A DNA stretch of 64,000 nt from Dendrolimus kikuchii (taxonomy: Eukaryota > Arthropoda > Insecta > Lepidoptera > Lasiocampidae). The stretch covers positions 7,747,501-7,811,500 of the forward strand of contig CM034412.1 of assembly GCA_019925095.2 (NCBI GenBank), written 5' to 3'. Positions within the stretch are counted from its first letter, which is position 1; each line of letters begins with the position of its first letter. This document shows, in pieces, positions 1 to 11,400 of this stretch. The notes beneath the pieces were generated by a model. The model had not been told where the DNA came from and made no database searches. It saw nothing but the letters and a program-made list of their open reading frames with translations. The position numbers and the translations under genes are program-made.

Positions 1-480
1 AGGCCCACGCTGCACATGCACTTCCTCACAACACCAGCATGTAACAGATACACTCTACATTAGTATAAGTTTAGTATTAAAACTAGAATAAATTAATATA
101 ATAAGTTATTCGTAAGATACATACACCTCAACACAAAAATCAATAAATTAATGTCACACACAAGAACCAAAATAACTAATAAGCGTGTTAAATTCAAAAA
201 ACTAAATCTAGAAATTCAGTTGTAAAAAAGGGTACGGAACTCGAGTCCGTAGAGTTGTTCATAATATATAAAAAAAACCATCAAGACCATTTTATGGAAT
301 ACAATCACCGATAAAACAGTTCGCGGAATATTTTTATGTCTTAATTATTTTGATGGGGCGAACATAAAATCACATAACTACCCTCCGGCTACAACTACTG
401 ATTAACAAACAATAACTATAAATTATTATAAATATTCTTTGATTGAGCTATATCATACTCCGTCATACTTTTATAGCTAT
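1..480. other. AT-rich DNA, no feature seen
   Basis: No convincing reading frame, repeat match elsewhere in the window or structured RNA was seen. The composition is strongly A+T. Confidence 0.5.
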
Positions 481-482
481 TT

Positions 483-899
483 TTGAGATACGTTAATAAA
501 GTCACGGAGTCTCACTACCTTGTGAGGTGCTTTAAAAACTGTATATTTTACAATAATTTTAAACAAAAAAACTTCTTTGCGGTAGGGAGACCGCCTTCAG
601 GAACGGACTTCCTTACGTTAAAACGAAAAAATATTTATTTATTAAAAAATAAAATATTAAATAGTAAATTAAATAAAAACATGGGTACGCATGCGGCGAC
701 AGCGCTCCAAAGCGGCCGAATATGGACAGTTACAAGGTCTTCTAATTTCAGAACACTGTATGTTACGTTGATGGATACTATTTTAAATCTTACTCAATTG
801 CATGAAAGTTTGAAATTGTATAAAATAACGGTAAAGGTCGCTTGGAGGGGTTATAACATTTTTCCTTACGTAACGATTTCTGTCTACCTAAGCAGATAG
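483..899 (+). other. Unassigned 138-codon open frame, probably not a gene
   Basis: An open frame without recognisable domain. Its composition follows the local AT-rich sequence, it has no splice context that I can defend, and it runs straight into Helitron-like sequence beginning near 905. I think it is chance or the inside of a mobile element. No function is proposed. Confidence 0.2.
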
Positions 900-904
900 G
901 CTAA

Positions 905-1019
905 CGACCCACTTCATAGATGCACTCTTGATGCACACACAAAAAGTTCATCAAAATCGGTCCAACCGTTTAGGAGTTCTGTGTCATACACACGAACAGA
1001 AGTATGTTATATATAAAGA
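905..1019 (-). mobile_element. Helitron-like 5' end fragment
   Basis: On the - strand the sequence starts with TC directly after an A (positions 1020/1019) and runs into text of the kind 'AAATCGGTCCAACCGTTTAG', which resembles the leading part of the other Helitron-like repeats here. Its 3' end was not found. It lies only two bases from the 3' end of the next element, so two insertions abut. Confidence 0.4.
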
Positions 1020-1021
1020 TA

Positions 1022-1358
1022 CTAGCGGTTCCGACAGCCGTTATCCTGCCCTGAAAAAATAAAAATCTAGGACCCGATTACAGTGCTTCCTACCGGTTCC
1101 AATTGTGAATCTAAACCATCCGAGGACCCCACTCAAACACACAAAATTAAAATCATCAAAATAGGTCCACGAGATTAGGAGGATCGCAAAACCCGATCTC
1201 AGTGCCACCTACCGGTTCCAATTGTATATCTAAATCTAAACCATCGCGGGGGGAAGGGTAGCTGATTGCCACACACACACAAAATTTCATCGAAGTCGTT
1301 CTGAAGTTATGCGCGTAGATACATTTCTACGATTCATTTTTTATTATATTAAAGAAGA
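1022..1358 (-). mobile_element. Non-autonomous Helitron-like element, family a
   Basis: Read on the - strand it begins A|TC at 1358 and ends CTAG|T at 1022, preceded by a GC-rich stem (GGCAG ... CTGTC). These are the known end features of Helitrons: 5' TC, 3' hairpin plus CTRR, insertion between A and T, no target duplication. Other copies are at 7230-7803 and 36715-37044. All share a doubled internal motif around 'CCTACCGGTTCCAATTG'. No protein is encoded. Confidence 0.6.
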
Positions 1359-2240
1359 TACAAATAGATATAAAGCAGCACGTAATTTAATTAAAACTAT
1401 TAACGCGATGACAGACACTATAATTAATTAACAATAGGTGCAGGAGTATATTAATTTCGAACTTCCATTACTCCTACAACTGGTTAATAGTAGTAAAAAG
1501 ATATAATTGACGTAGCATAATTTTAAATTGAATGCATTTTACAAGCATTAAGCGTTGGCCACTAATTATTACTCGGCAGATGACTGCAGAGACGGATTTT
1601 TAATTGTATAAGTGGTGGAGTTGAAAATAGACTATAATTAAGGTTGAATATTAAACTAACATGCTTGTTAGCCATATTAGTAAAAAAAAAAAATTGTTTT
1701 ACAATTTTGGATTATAATATAAGATTTTTTTTATAATATTAACAATAAATTAGTGATTGTTGCGGATTATTTTATAAATATTTAATAGCGAAAACATAAT
1801 AAATAAAATTCGCTTCTAAAAAATGATTGATTTATTTTGCTTGGATTTGATTTGTTCGCACAGAAACTTTTCACAAGTGACATATTTAAAAACAAAAGTA
1901 TCACATTAAATACAAAATAAATTAAATTTAGAAAAATCATTCTAAAAAATTCTAATACTGATAGTGAGCTATTAACAAGTTACCAGAGGTAAAATTTTGA
2001 GGATTTATAGACCAAACTGACCCCAGATTCGGACCCTAAATTTAAAATTTTGAGGGTGTGTGGACTAAACTGACACGAGAGTCGGATTCAGCACATAGAA
2101 ATGCATAGAAATATATCGGTTTGGTCGAAAGTACAGACCAATTTTTTTTGTTGGCCTGTGTTATTAATTAAACTAGCCTGCTCATTCATTACAACCTAAA
2201 TATATACTATTCAGTTTATTTCTAAATCTATATATGTTAA
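1359..2240. other. AT-rich DNA, no feature seen
   Basis: No gene or recognised repeat. There are short poly-A/T runs only. Confidence 0.4.
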
Positions 2241-2690
2241 CTAGAATTCTTCCGCGACTTCGTCCATGTTTGACAGGTAACATATATTACAGTTGTTTTG
2301 CAATATTTCAAATTAAAGGGATATTTCCAACAGGGCAATAGATTTTTACTATGAAAATATAATTATATTAATCCCGGAAACTCTTGTAAAAACACAGTAT
2401 AAATAATGTTACTAAAGGCATACACAACTACAACTGTTTTACTAAAGATGTATAATAAACATAGAAACAGTCACAGTGAAAAATTGCATTAGAATCAATT
2501 TTTTTCACTCTGGCCACTTTAAACCATTCCCAGAAAAATTCCCGCGGGATTCATTCAACGGATCAATTAACGAAAACCGCACCGAAATTAGCCTATTAGT
2601 TTTTTTGTGAATCCCGAACAAACACAAAAAAGTCTAAAAAAACAAAAGACTACACTTTTACAATTTTGCAATATTATACATATTGAAGTG
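2241..2690 (-). mobile_element. Non-autonomous Helitron-like element, family b
   Basis: The - strand 3' end is CTAG at 2241-2244, preceded by a 'GACGAAGTCGCGG' stem-forming segment. The 5' half (about 2550-2690) closely matches 34090-34213, including 'AACCGCACCGAAATTAG' and a 'GACTACACTTTTACAATTTT' block. The exact 5' end is unclear because no clean A|TC junction is seen. Confidence 0.45.
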
Positions 2691-5393
2691 ACGGTAACTA
2701 TTTTTCATTGGTTGGGCCCATCATCCGGTTTGCTGTAATTCAGCAATAAAAATATATTGTGGTTCCTTAGATAATTTGGCAAAAACCTAACTTTTATTTT
2801 TGTCATTGTAATTTTCGTCATGTCCGTCCGTCCGGTAAATGATGCCGATCCTAAAATAGGACACCGATCTCGCCGCAGCACGTTACGATAACTCAGTATT
2901 AAATAAAATTAAATTAATCGAATTAGTACGGTAAAAGTAGAATGGCTTCCAGTAGGGTCGCCACCTTTTTTTGAAAAAAAAAATTAGTATTTTTGTTTTG
3001 AAGCTGTACAAATATAGTAAGTAGATACGTTTGGGAAATTTACGTGAAAAAAACAGTACAAATTTATTTTTTATTCTATATTTTATTTATTTCATTATTG
3101 CACATGTGTATTTATTACTACTCTTTTATTTGGTCAGGAAAGACTTTTTTTTAATAATCATCAGTATCTAAACAAAAAGCGACAGCTGAATTAGCGATGA
3201 AAATATAGTACATTTCATACTATATAATTTTTCTATAACATATAGGTAGTGCAATTGGCTAAAATTAGTACAAGACTATACATTATAGTACGGTTGGCAA
3301 CCCTGGCTTTCAGTGGATACATTACTATTTACCCCACAGACGCAAACCATGTGTATACTACGTACATAAGTTTACGCCCACAAGTTTAAAAAAAATATTC
3401 ACTTCATTTGACCCTTTTGCTTTCATAGAGCCCGTCTATAATTTTATTACGTCTGAGGGTGTGATGGAGCTACAGAGTCATTTAGAAAAACAGCGAAACG
3501 ACTAAAAATTGGGGATAGCCGATGTTACCGACGCGAATATCTGGCGCCGCCATTACCCGAGAGTCTATGTATTCCTTATTGTTTGTCAATGTCAAAGTGT
3601 TACCTTATTTTAAAGAACATAAAAACTTCCTCTTCCTTTTTAACATCGATGGCGTCGTTTCATTTCATTCATTTACCAAAATAACAATTTCGCCTTGTAA
3701 AGAGTCGGAAATTAACCCAAAAGCACGAACCAGCTACAGCGGATATGTAACTAGGGCTTGATTTTTTTTTACCTTTTGCAAATTCGCTAAAACAATGTTG
3801 CATAGAACAATTAGTATAGTCAGCCAGAATAACCTAATTACAATTTACTTAAATTCGCTACAAACGAGCGTAATGTCGCACACTATATATCATTTCCTAA
3901 TTGATTTAATTAAAGTCAATTACAAACATCGGTACATGAGATTGAAATGTCGATTCTGGTGCGTGATTGCAACAGTGTTGTAATCCTGTTGTAAACATTA
4001 TATTATAGTTCCCCTGTATAGTTTACGTAGAAATCTGATTTAACTAGCTTTTATAACGCACTTTCTTCATGCGTTCTCTAAAAAAATTTAAATATGGCAA
4101 TTTAAAAGTAAGAGCGCTGAAAATATAATTGCAGAAATTAATATTGGTTCAAATTTTTGTTGACTAATTTTATTTTTTATACTAACAGAGCTAGTGAAAC
4201 TTCGTTCGCGTTTTCCATGATGATGACTTTGTTAGTGCATTACAACGGCAGCGCCAAAAAAACGCGACTGCAGCTTCATTTTCGCTATATTCATCTATCC
4301 CACGGAAACGGCGTCATTTATCGGTATGAGAGGTATCCTAAGCGTTGACCCGGGTTGTAAGCTAGCTATGTGTCGAATTTCATTTAAATCCGTTCAGTTG
4401 TTTTTACATGATGCTCTAACAGACAGACAGATAGACGGACATAAATCTAATACTTGCATTTCGTAATCTACTAATCCGAATTAGACTTTCTAATTTTTTT
4501 CTCATTTTTGAATTTATTATACAAACTTGATACTCCCGACAGATTTATTATATCATAGATTACGCGCAATTTAATAATACAAATATTTAAATGTATGTTA
4601 ATAGTTTAAGGCTCCTATTGCTGCAAAATATCGAAAGTAGAGTGCAATCGAAACAACTTTTCTTTGGTATTTACTGATCAATAATTTGCCAAAAAAATAT
4701 CACAAATCTACACTATATGAGACGTGATATTTTTTCGTATTTTTCTATACTTAAAGTTAAGAAAAATATTGACCAAATCGCCTCCAAATATTTGACATGA
4801 AACTATTTTAATTTTTTGTCAAAACAGGTTAAGAAAATATCTACATCTTTATGAAAGAGAGACAAATAATTTGATTTTATTATTTTTTTAAATTAGTTTT
4901 TTTATTCCTAATAAAATAATAAAGCATTCGGAAAAAACCACGTCTATGGAATCCCCGCTATTGCCCGAAAAGTTGACGTTGCTACAAGCCGTAATAGAAA
5001 TATTATCTATGATTTCTTCTTTTTCTTTTTTAAGTAAATATTTATGTAAGTAGCCTAATGTTCCTTTTTAAAATCATCTTCAGGCAAATAAGCACGAAGT
5101 AATAAAGGAAAAAAGTAAAAAAAAAGTATAACCCATGTAGCAGTAGCTTCAGAAGAATTGTAGGTCTCTGACTGACGCCAAAGAAGGGACTTCATACCCT
5201 TCGTTTACATTATGCCCATTCCGCGACAACAAGCAGGAAGCATTATGTTAGTATTACGCAATAATGACTGTATGTACTAGTTTACTATACCTTGTAACCT
5301 GCTGTTCATATGTCATTTTATTTCTCTTTTTTTTTCTTCCGTCATTATTATATACATAATAATTACAGATAATGTAAGAATTTATTTTGACTC
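2691..5393. other. Gene-poor AT-rich tract
   Basis: No reading frame here looks like a real gene. Two dispersed-repeat pieces are visible: 3385-3465 (listed separately) and about 4375-4480, which has a 'CAGACAGACAGATAGACGG' run common in the Helitron-like repeats. The short open frames at 3522-3761, 3795-3983 and 4157-4348 have no recognisable content. Confidence 0.4.
3385..3465 (+). repeat. Dispersed repeat, copy 1
   Basis: The segment 'TTCACTTCATTTGAC' followed by '.CTTTTGCT' recurs at 43070-43120 with similar flanks. Origin unknown. Confidence 0.4.
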
Positions 5394-5530
5394 AGGTTAC
5401 CTGGAAGAGATCGCTTTTAGCGATAAGGCCGCTTTTTGTCGAATTAAGTAACTATTGTCTTGTTATGCATTTTTGTCAGTTTTTTGTATTGATGAACAAT
5501 AAAGAATTATCCAACTATTTATCTATCTAA
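5394..5530 (+). repeat. Dispersed repeat D, copy 1
   Basis: Contains 'CTGGAAGAGATCGCTTTTAG' followed by a 'CGATAAGGCCGC' core. It ends near an 'AACAATAAAG' polyadenylation-like motif and a (TATC)n tail. Same layout at 7804-7935 (inverted) and 60325-60613. The A-rich/TATC 3' end suggests a retroposon, unclassified. Confidence 0.5.
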
Positions 5531-6194
5531 GTGTTCAACTAGAATATGAAAGGAACGGAAAGAGAATACTATATTTTCCATGATAATACTAAAGTATTTT
5601 AAACACCCACTTTTTTATATGAATGTAATTTTAGAATTTATTATCTACCCAATTGAAATTTCCAATACATTTTCTACGGTTGCGTTTTTACCAAGATAGT
5701 TACGAAACTCTAAAAAGCTAATGAAAATTATTTTTAATTGCGTCGTTTTCCCAGAAAATTGAAACACAAAAAGCTTGTGATACGTCGATACTGGTTCATG
5801 TCGGAAAAGTCTGGATATTGCAATTTTCTTGCTAATTAAACGCCTGCATCGATAATTCTTAATTGGATTCTTCGACGGAAATGCCTGCGCATGGTTTGAA
5901 TTTTAATCAACCTTATATGAGTTATTTCTTTTGAAAAATTTTCTTGCTTCTTACAACCTTTGTTTAATACAAATTTATATTTATGTGTCTGTAGCATGTG
6001 CGAGGTGAGGTTATTTCTGAATATTCTTTGATATATAGAGGACACATGAAAATAACCACGTTATCAGTCGATACCCTACCTACCACCAAGGGCAGAAGTA
6101 AATAATGGTTCGCCAGCACGATAATTTAAGGATTAACGGACACATTGTAATGACGACATCTTAAGAATAAACGACGTACTCTATAGTAATCAAT
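5531..6194. other. AT-rich DNA, no feature seen
   Basis: No gene or recognised repeat; the 69-codon frame on the - strand at 5836-6045 has no recognisable content. Confidence 0.4.
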
Positions 6195-6283
6195 CTTTTT
6201 TATTGCTAGTACAACAAACAGGCAGACAACTCACCTGACGAATAGTGTTCACCATGTTTACCGTCACCTATGGACATTTAGAG
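6195..6283 (-). repeat. Non-LTR retrotransposon tail C (short, degenerate)
   Basis: On the - strand it runs from 'CATAGGTGACGGTAA' through '...GTTTGTTGTACTAGCAATAA' into poly-A. It is a diverged 3' end of family C, better preserved at 11142-11400 and 61386-61630. Confidence 0.4.
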
Positions 6284-6351
6284 TTGACGGCCTCGAAATA
6301 ACTTTATTACATTTTCTAAAGAAACCCACATCACAATGCTATGGAAAAAAC

Positions 6352-6696
6352 TCAACCGGGGACGTATTTTAAATCTCTAATGTACACAAGAGAAACGTTT
6401 TTGGAATCCTTTGTGAACAGGAGCCTATCGGCTTAAGGAAACAGATGTAAAGCACCAGCTGACTGAGGCGGTGTGGTGGTAGAAAGACGATGAAGGCACC
6501 TTTCTGAACAGTTCTTCGAGAGACTCCCCTTGTACTCCCATTGTTCATCAAGTAGAAAACACAAGGACACGCCATCTCTCCGAAAGTTAACGTATCTAGC
6601 GTATGTATATTGATCGTCAACTATAGTGAAGTTGGATAGCATGATTGTTAAACTAATCATGCACAAATACCTACAGACTAATTCACTAAAACTCAT
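6352..6696 (-). pseudogene. Cryptic protein-like frame with one stop, family unknown
   Basis: One - strand frame reads through about 114 codons with a single internal TAA (near 6435), then ends at TGA 6352-6354. It carries segments such as 'RRDGVSLCFLLDEQWEYKG', 'SERCLHRLSTTTPPQSAG' and, after the stop, 'LLFTKDSKNVSLVYIRDLK'. Composition is more protein-like than most frames here (balanced residues, four Cys, few low-complexity runs). I do not recognise the family. It could be a decayed exon, a piece of a transposon ORF, or chance. Confidence 0.25.
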
Positions 6697-7229
6697 TCGA
6701 TAAATAAACGCTTTATGAATGCTAGTTTATACAGTTCTCCATTTCAGCCTATCGATTTTCAGTTACCGTAAATAATTACGTACTCATTTTTCCGTATTTA
6801 TATAAACAAATACAAAAAGAAGACTAAAACGAACGTTTTGCAAAATGAATGTATTCATTGACAAACAAAGATTACAACAATCCAATTATATAGGGACATT
6901 GACAACTAAATCCTATTAAAGTAGCCCAAACAGCCCGCTTAATTGGCCGCCATTACATAAAATGCTCTATGGTCTGTCATCACAGCACAAAATGGCGGGC
7001 GGAATGGCGCGCGCGGGAAAATAAATACGTTTAGAGATGGATATTATATCTTCATTAGCGTTCGGTAGCGCGCATTGATATGTCGGCAGGTGGGGGCCCA
7101 TTGAAATTGTTGTATTTTATCACCGGTACGCGAAAGGATAGGCATTTGCGGGGGTACTCTTTGCTTTATTGGATTGTCTATGCTTGGCTGTTATATTTTC
7201 ATTAGTACTCAAATAACTGGTTAGTAAAA
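6697..7229. other. Repeat-free stretch with GC-rich island
   Basis: No gene seen. About 6940-7145 is less AT-rich than its surroundings, with CpG clusters and three GCCAT cores (6949-6953 on +, 6992-6996 and 7004-7008 on -). No copy elsewhere in the window, so it may be single-copy DNA. Regulatory role is inference. Confidence 0.3.
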
Positions 7230-7803
7230 TCTAATATATAAAATTCTCGTGTCACAATGTTAGTTACCATACTCCTCCGAAACGGCTTGACCGATTCTCA
7301 TGAAATTTTTTGTGCATATTGGAAAGGTCTGATAATCGGACAACATTTATTTTTTATCCCCCTAAATGCTAAGGGTAGTCCACCCCTAATTATTATTTTT
7401 TTAATTTTCAGATAAATTTTATTATTTTTATTTTTTTATGATACAGCATTAAAAAATACATACAACCCTAAATTTTCACCCTTCTACGATCAACTCCTAT
7501 TTTTTATTTGTTAATTATAAACTTGAATATTTTGGCAAGATTTTTAATCTTATTTTGTCATGACTTAGAATAAAAAAAATTATATTACTCTTTTAGATTC
7601 ACATATAGAACCGGTAGGTGGTGCTGAGATCGGGTTCTGGAATCCTCCTAATCACCTGGAGCGATTTTGGTGATTTTGTTTTTGTGTGTTTGAGTGGGTA
7701 CCCGGATGGTTTAGATTTGCAATTAGAACCGGTAGGTGGTTCTGGGATCGGGTTCTAGAATTTTATTTTTTAAAGGCAGGACAACATCTGCCGGGGCCGC
7801 TAG
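7230..7803 (+). mobile_element. Non-autonomous Helitron-like element, family a
   Basis: Starts A|TC at 7229/7230 and ends CTAG (7800-7803) before T. The stem GGCAG-8 nt-CTGCC lies six bases before CTAG, an excellent match to a Helitron 3' end. Two related internal blocks around 'AACCGGTAGGTGGT' lie about 115 bp apart. The 3' end abuts the tail of repeat D at 7804. Confidence 0.65.
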
Positions 7804-7935
7804 TAGATAGATAAATAACATTTTATTGCTCACTAAATAAACAATTACAAAAATGCACGATTACAATTTTGTTTTGATAAAAATTATAGGCGGCCTTACC
7901 GCTTAAAGCAAGCTCTTCCAGGTAACCGAACTTAA
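7804..7935 (-). repeat. Dispersed repeat D, copy 2
   Basis: Inverted copy of the 5394-5530 repeat: (TAGA)n tail at the left, then 'TTTATTGCTCACTAAATAAA', and a 'GGCGGCCTTACCGCTTAAAG' core at 7890-7910. The Helitron-like element ends exactly at its tail. Confidence 0.5.
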
Positions 7936-8051
7936 AGAATAATGGAGATTAATCTAGGTGTTTAAAACTATTGAATAGGATTCAACTTAAATACAGATGC
8001 TTAAACTACTTTATAAATTAAATACATACAGTCATATTTATAAGATCCCTA

Positions 8052-8520
8052 TCAATATTATAAATGCGAAAGTAACTATGTCTGTCTGTATATATGTCTG
8101 TCTGTTACACTTTCACGGAAAAACTATTGAATCGTTTTGGCTGAAACTGGGTATATATGTAAGTTCAATATCTAGGTTGGATATAGGATACTTTTCATTC
8201 CGGAAAAGGAATAGATTTATGTAAAAGTTATCCCAGAAAGTAGGATAGGTTTTGTTTTTGACGTATTAATATGTTATTTTCGTCGTTTTGTTCGTTTTCG
8301 ATATTTTGGTCATTTTTGACATATTCGACATTTTCATCCTTTTTATAGTTTACATATGATAGACGAGACCTGACACAGGCTTATAAAATGAAGTGAATCT
8401 TCCGGGGGCAAATAAAACTAACATAAAAATGTAATGCACTATAACCTGTATTAATGTTTGCTCTTTAATCTAAAGGAACACTGGGGTGTGATCCGCGGCG
8501 GAGCCGGGGGGAAACTCTAG
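8052..8520 (+). mobile_element. Non-autonomous Helitron-like element, family c
   Basis: Begins A|TC then 'AATATTATAAATGCGAAAG', ends CTAG|T at 8517-8520 after a GC-rich stem-forming segment. The same start is seen on the - strand at 30269, end of the copy 29793-30269. No coding capacity. Confidence 0.55.
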
Positions 8521-8623
8521 TGTATAGATATATATTTCATTAGTTAATCAATAGAAACGTACGTTTTTCTGAATGAGTTCTTAATACAAATAATTCGATG
8601 TCTAGCATTGTTCAATTATTAAC

Positions 8624-8804
8624 GACCTATTTTTCAATCACCACACAATAGTTATTGCAAGGATATATAATACAACGTGATCAAATTAAACGTAAGAGTT
8701 TACGGAAATAAAACATTTGAATTGTTTCACTTTTAAAGTCAGCCAGGTTATTTATAATTATTAGATGGATAACTGTTATCTGATGATAGAAAAATCGGCC
8801 CTAG
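8624..8804. mobile_element. MITE family G, copy 1
   Basis: Ends are imperfect inverted repeats: left 'CCTATTTTTCAATCACCAC', right (reverse complement) 'GGGCCGATTTTTCTATCATC', continuing to 'AGTTAT'. The internal 'TTGTTTCACTTTTAAAGTCA' also occurs near 11040. About 180 bp, no coding capacity. Superfamily not assigned because the target duplication is unclear. Confidence 0.45.
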
Positions 8805-9124
8805 TCTTTCCACGTAGCTTCGTTTGCGAGATATTCTTTGTCACTTCATTTCCCTTCGATCATCGGACAACCAATCTTATTGGAATGTGGCACCGGTGTA
8901 CCACGCATGTGCTTCCTGTTAACAATAAGGACTGGATGCGGGATTTGTAATGTAAACTTAGAGAAGTCTATATCCAGTAATTACCTACAGATGCCTGATT
9001 AACAATGACGACTTCTTATTGTGTTTTAACAACCATGTGCAAGTTATCTCATAATGTAAACCATGACCGTGATAAACGTAACAATAGGTATGCACATTAC
9101 GTAAAGATTGCCTAAATGGTGTCT

Positions 9125-9442
9125 GCGCTCCTACCAGGACTAGAACTCAAACCATCGGAATGATATTGTAATCTCAATCATCAAATTAATCTGCAATGCT
9201 AGGTCCGCGCCTCCCAGTACAGAGGAACGGACGATAGTTGTCCAAAGCGGCTTGGAAGGTTTGAAACATCGGTTATCTCGATGTGCATGATTTATCACAA
9301 TGTTTTCCTTCACTTTTAGCACGTGACAATATGCACATTAGGTGAGAAAACAAGTGGTGCATACTTTCCGGTCAGGATTTGAACCAGCTCCCTTTGAATT
9401 TAAGACGCCTACTCTGACTACTAAGCTACCACGGCTTAATCA
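9125..9442 (-). mobile_element. tRNA-derived SINE, family 1
   Basis: On the - strand the head (9442 leftwards) reads like a tRNA: an A-box-like 'TAGCTTAGTAG' and a B-box-like 'GGTTCAAATCC', spaced as in a Pol III internal promoter. The body contains 'CATCGAGATAACCGATGT' and 'CCAAGCCGCTTTGGAC', which recur at 20056-20300. Typical layout of an insect tRNA-derived SINE; non-autonomous. Confidence 0.55.
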
Positions 9443-9467
9443 CTAACAGAATAATATATATACCTAT

Positions 9468-9770
9468 ATTTTTTATATTGCATTAGTTCAGCAACAGGCA
9501 GGCGGTCCACCCGATGAAAAGCGGTTATCATCGCCTATGTAACACCAACGGTGCCACCAATATGCTGCCGCTCTCTAAAGGGGATCTGGAAACTAGCCAC
9601 TAACGCCGGAACACAACTCAAGGTTGTTATGGCGGCATACCCTAGCCTAGGGGTAGCCATACAGACGGGAAAATACCGTACCACTTGGCTGTAGGTTGTT
9701 TTGTCGCCTCTTACGACAAGTCGCTTGGCGGCAGGAAATTGTATTCTTTCTCTGTTCCTCCACGGATAGA
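9468..9770 (-). mobile_element. Non-LTR retrotransposon 3' end, family C
   Basis: Nearly full-length version of the family C unit: on the - strand from 'GAGGAACAGAGAAAGAATAC' through 'GTAAGAGGCGACAAAACAAC' to a tail like '...CTGTTGCTGAACTAATGC'. It matches 38415-38660 and 42806-43065. The unit behaves as a 3' end with an A-rich tail, so it is either the 3' UTR of a CR1-like LINE or a SINE derived from one. Confidence 0.5.
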
Positions 9771-10440
9771 TGAGGGATGAAACAATTATTTATAATATTT
9801 TTTTATTTTTTTATTTACACAACTATCGCTTCTATTTTATTTTAAGCAGTATTTTATCATTTGGATAATTATATAATAAAATGAAAATAATGAATCTTAC
9901 AGATTACTTATTGAAAGTGATGAGTCTACCGCCGCTTCAAAAGCAATTTTAGTTACTGCTAAAGGAGAAGAAGCGGCGCAACCAACTCCTCAATTGCCAT
10001 CTTGTGACTGAAAATCAGCCCTAAATAGACGCGTTGTTGACGTACAACGTAAGAAATTTACGGCCTTATTCATATAAGCTTCGATAACGCTCTTAAAGAA
10101 GCAAACAAACTTACTCTATCTCAATATGAATAAACCATTAGTCAATAACCTACCACGACTATACTACATTTAGCATAAATTAATTAATTTGTAAATTACA
10201 AGATTTATATGTTGAATTGATTGTCACCACGTTACAATAGAAGGAAGAAAAGGTCACTAACCAATGAGTATCAAATGGTCGGCCAAACGGAAATTAAAAT
10301 ATTAACATTTTAATTGATTTATGATAATAAAGCCCATTACAATCTATTAAAATTAAATACAGTTTTAATTAATTAATGCATTTCAATCGGAGGCGAAGTG
10401 TTTATTTGAATATTCTAAATTAATTAATTTAAAAGACTAA
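9771..10440. other. AT-rich DNA, no gene seen
   Basis: No gene. A short conserved-looking stretch 'AGAAGAAGCGGCGCAACCAA' (about 9967) resembles dispersed insect repeats. 10300-10440 has several TAATTA motifs, which homeodomain proteins often bind, but they are also expected by chance at this base composition. Confidence 0.35.
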
Positions 10441-10482
10441 TAAGGGCCGATTTTTCAATCACCAGATAAAAGATATACATAC

Positions 10483-10971
10483 AGCGAGTTCCATTAGTAG
10501 CTCACAACGCCCAAAATGCTCCGTTAGCCGTTTCACAAGGCGACCGCGGTCGTTGTGGTCGTGGCGAAAACGTCACTAATGAATGAATAATGTCATTTTC
10601 GATCACACAACGCTCACAACGACCCATGTCAAGAGGTAGGCCGAATAACCGTTTCACTTGGCTTTATGGTTTTTTTTTTTTATTGGACTTGACTTTGTGT
10701 TGTTGGTCCGAAGACCTTACAATTTTACCGAGGTTTTTGGGGCGAGTGCCTTCGCGAAGCGAAGGCGCTCGAGCCCGGGGGGGCAACTTGCTCGAGGGAG
10801 CTCCCTAAGGAGTTTTACCTCGGCTGAACTGTTGCCATGAGAGGGGGATGAATTTAATGATGGCCACCATAGGGCGGCTTTATGATTGTAACGCCGACAA
10901 GCAAGTGGAACGGGAAAAATCGCGGCCGTGAACGTGGTCGTTGTGACTCTCTAATGGAACGTAGCCATTAA
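10483..10971. mobile_element. MITE family H, copy 1, interrupted
   Basis: Matches 25305-25570 along its whole length except for a 207-bp insertion. Ends are inverted repeats around 'GTTCCATTAG...TCACAACG'. An inner pair, 'CGTTTCACTTG' / 'CAAGTGGAACG', can form a second stem. No coding capacity. Confidence 0.6.
10669..10875 (-). mobile_element. Retroposed 207-bp insertion with 9-bp duplication
   Basis: Flanked by GGCTTTATG at 10660-10668 and 10876-10884. MITE H at 25305-25570 gives the empty site. The left end is a T run (about 11), so on the - strand the element ends in poly-A as a retroposon should. GC-rich body with a palindrome 'CGCCTTCGCTTCGCGAAGGC'. Parent element not recognised. The small open frames at 10590-10840 fall in this insertion and are not genes. 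Confidence 0.6.
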
Positions 10972-11141
10972 ATAAAACACAACATGGGAAAATTCAAAGT
11001 GACAGTTGCATGAATAAAACACTTGAATGGTGTTTCACTTTTGAATTCAGTCAAGTTATCGTTTATTCCTATGATAATTTTTAATAATATTTAATGTGTA
11101 ATATCATATCGCACACGTAACTAATACTGACATTTTATCCG

Positions 11142-11400
11142 TGCAGGAACGGAGAAAGAATACAATTTCCTGCGGCCGGGCGGCCTGTCGTAAGAGGCGA
11201 CTTAACAACCCACAGCCAGGTGGTAGGGCATTTGCCCGACTGGATGGCTACCACCCCTGGTCTCCCTTAAGAGAGCAGCAGCGCATTTGTAGCAACTTTG
11301 CTGTTGCAAATGTCCATATGCGATGGTAACCGCTTTCCATCAAGTGGGCCGTCTGCCTGTCTGTTGATCTCCTGCAATAAAAAAAAAAAAAAAAAAAAAC
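11142..11400 (+). mobile_element. Non-LTR retrotransposon 3' end, family C, with poly-A
   Basis: Starts 'CAGGAACGGAGAAAGAATAC' and ends '...CTGTCTGTTGATCTCCTGC' then AATAAAA and an A run to 11399. Compared with other copies it lacks about 50 bp after 'CCACCCCTGGT', an internal deletion. The preserved poly-A tail marks it as one of the younger copies. Confidence 0.55.

Larger units (their letters stand above)
10441..11075. mobile_element. MITE family G, copy 2, split by nested insertions
   Basis: The left piece 10441-10482 ('GGGCCGATTTTTCAATCACC') and right piece about 10972-11075 ('GTGTTTCACTTTTGAATTCA') correspond to the two halves of the G copy at 8624-8804. Between them sits MITE H (10483-10971). 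The right terminus has decayed. Confidence 0.4.
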
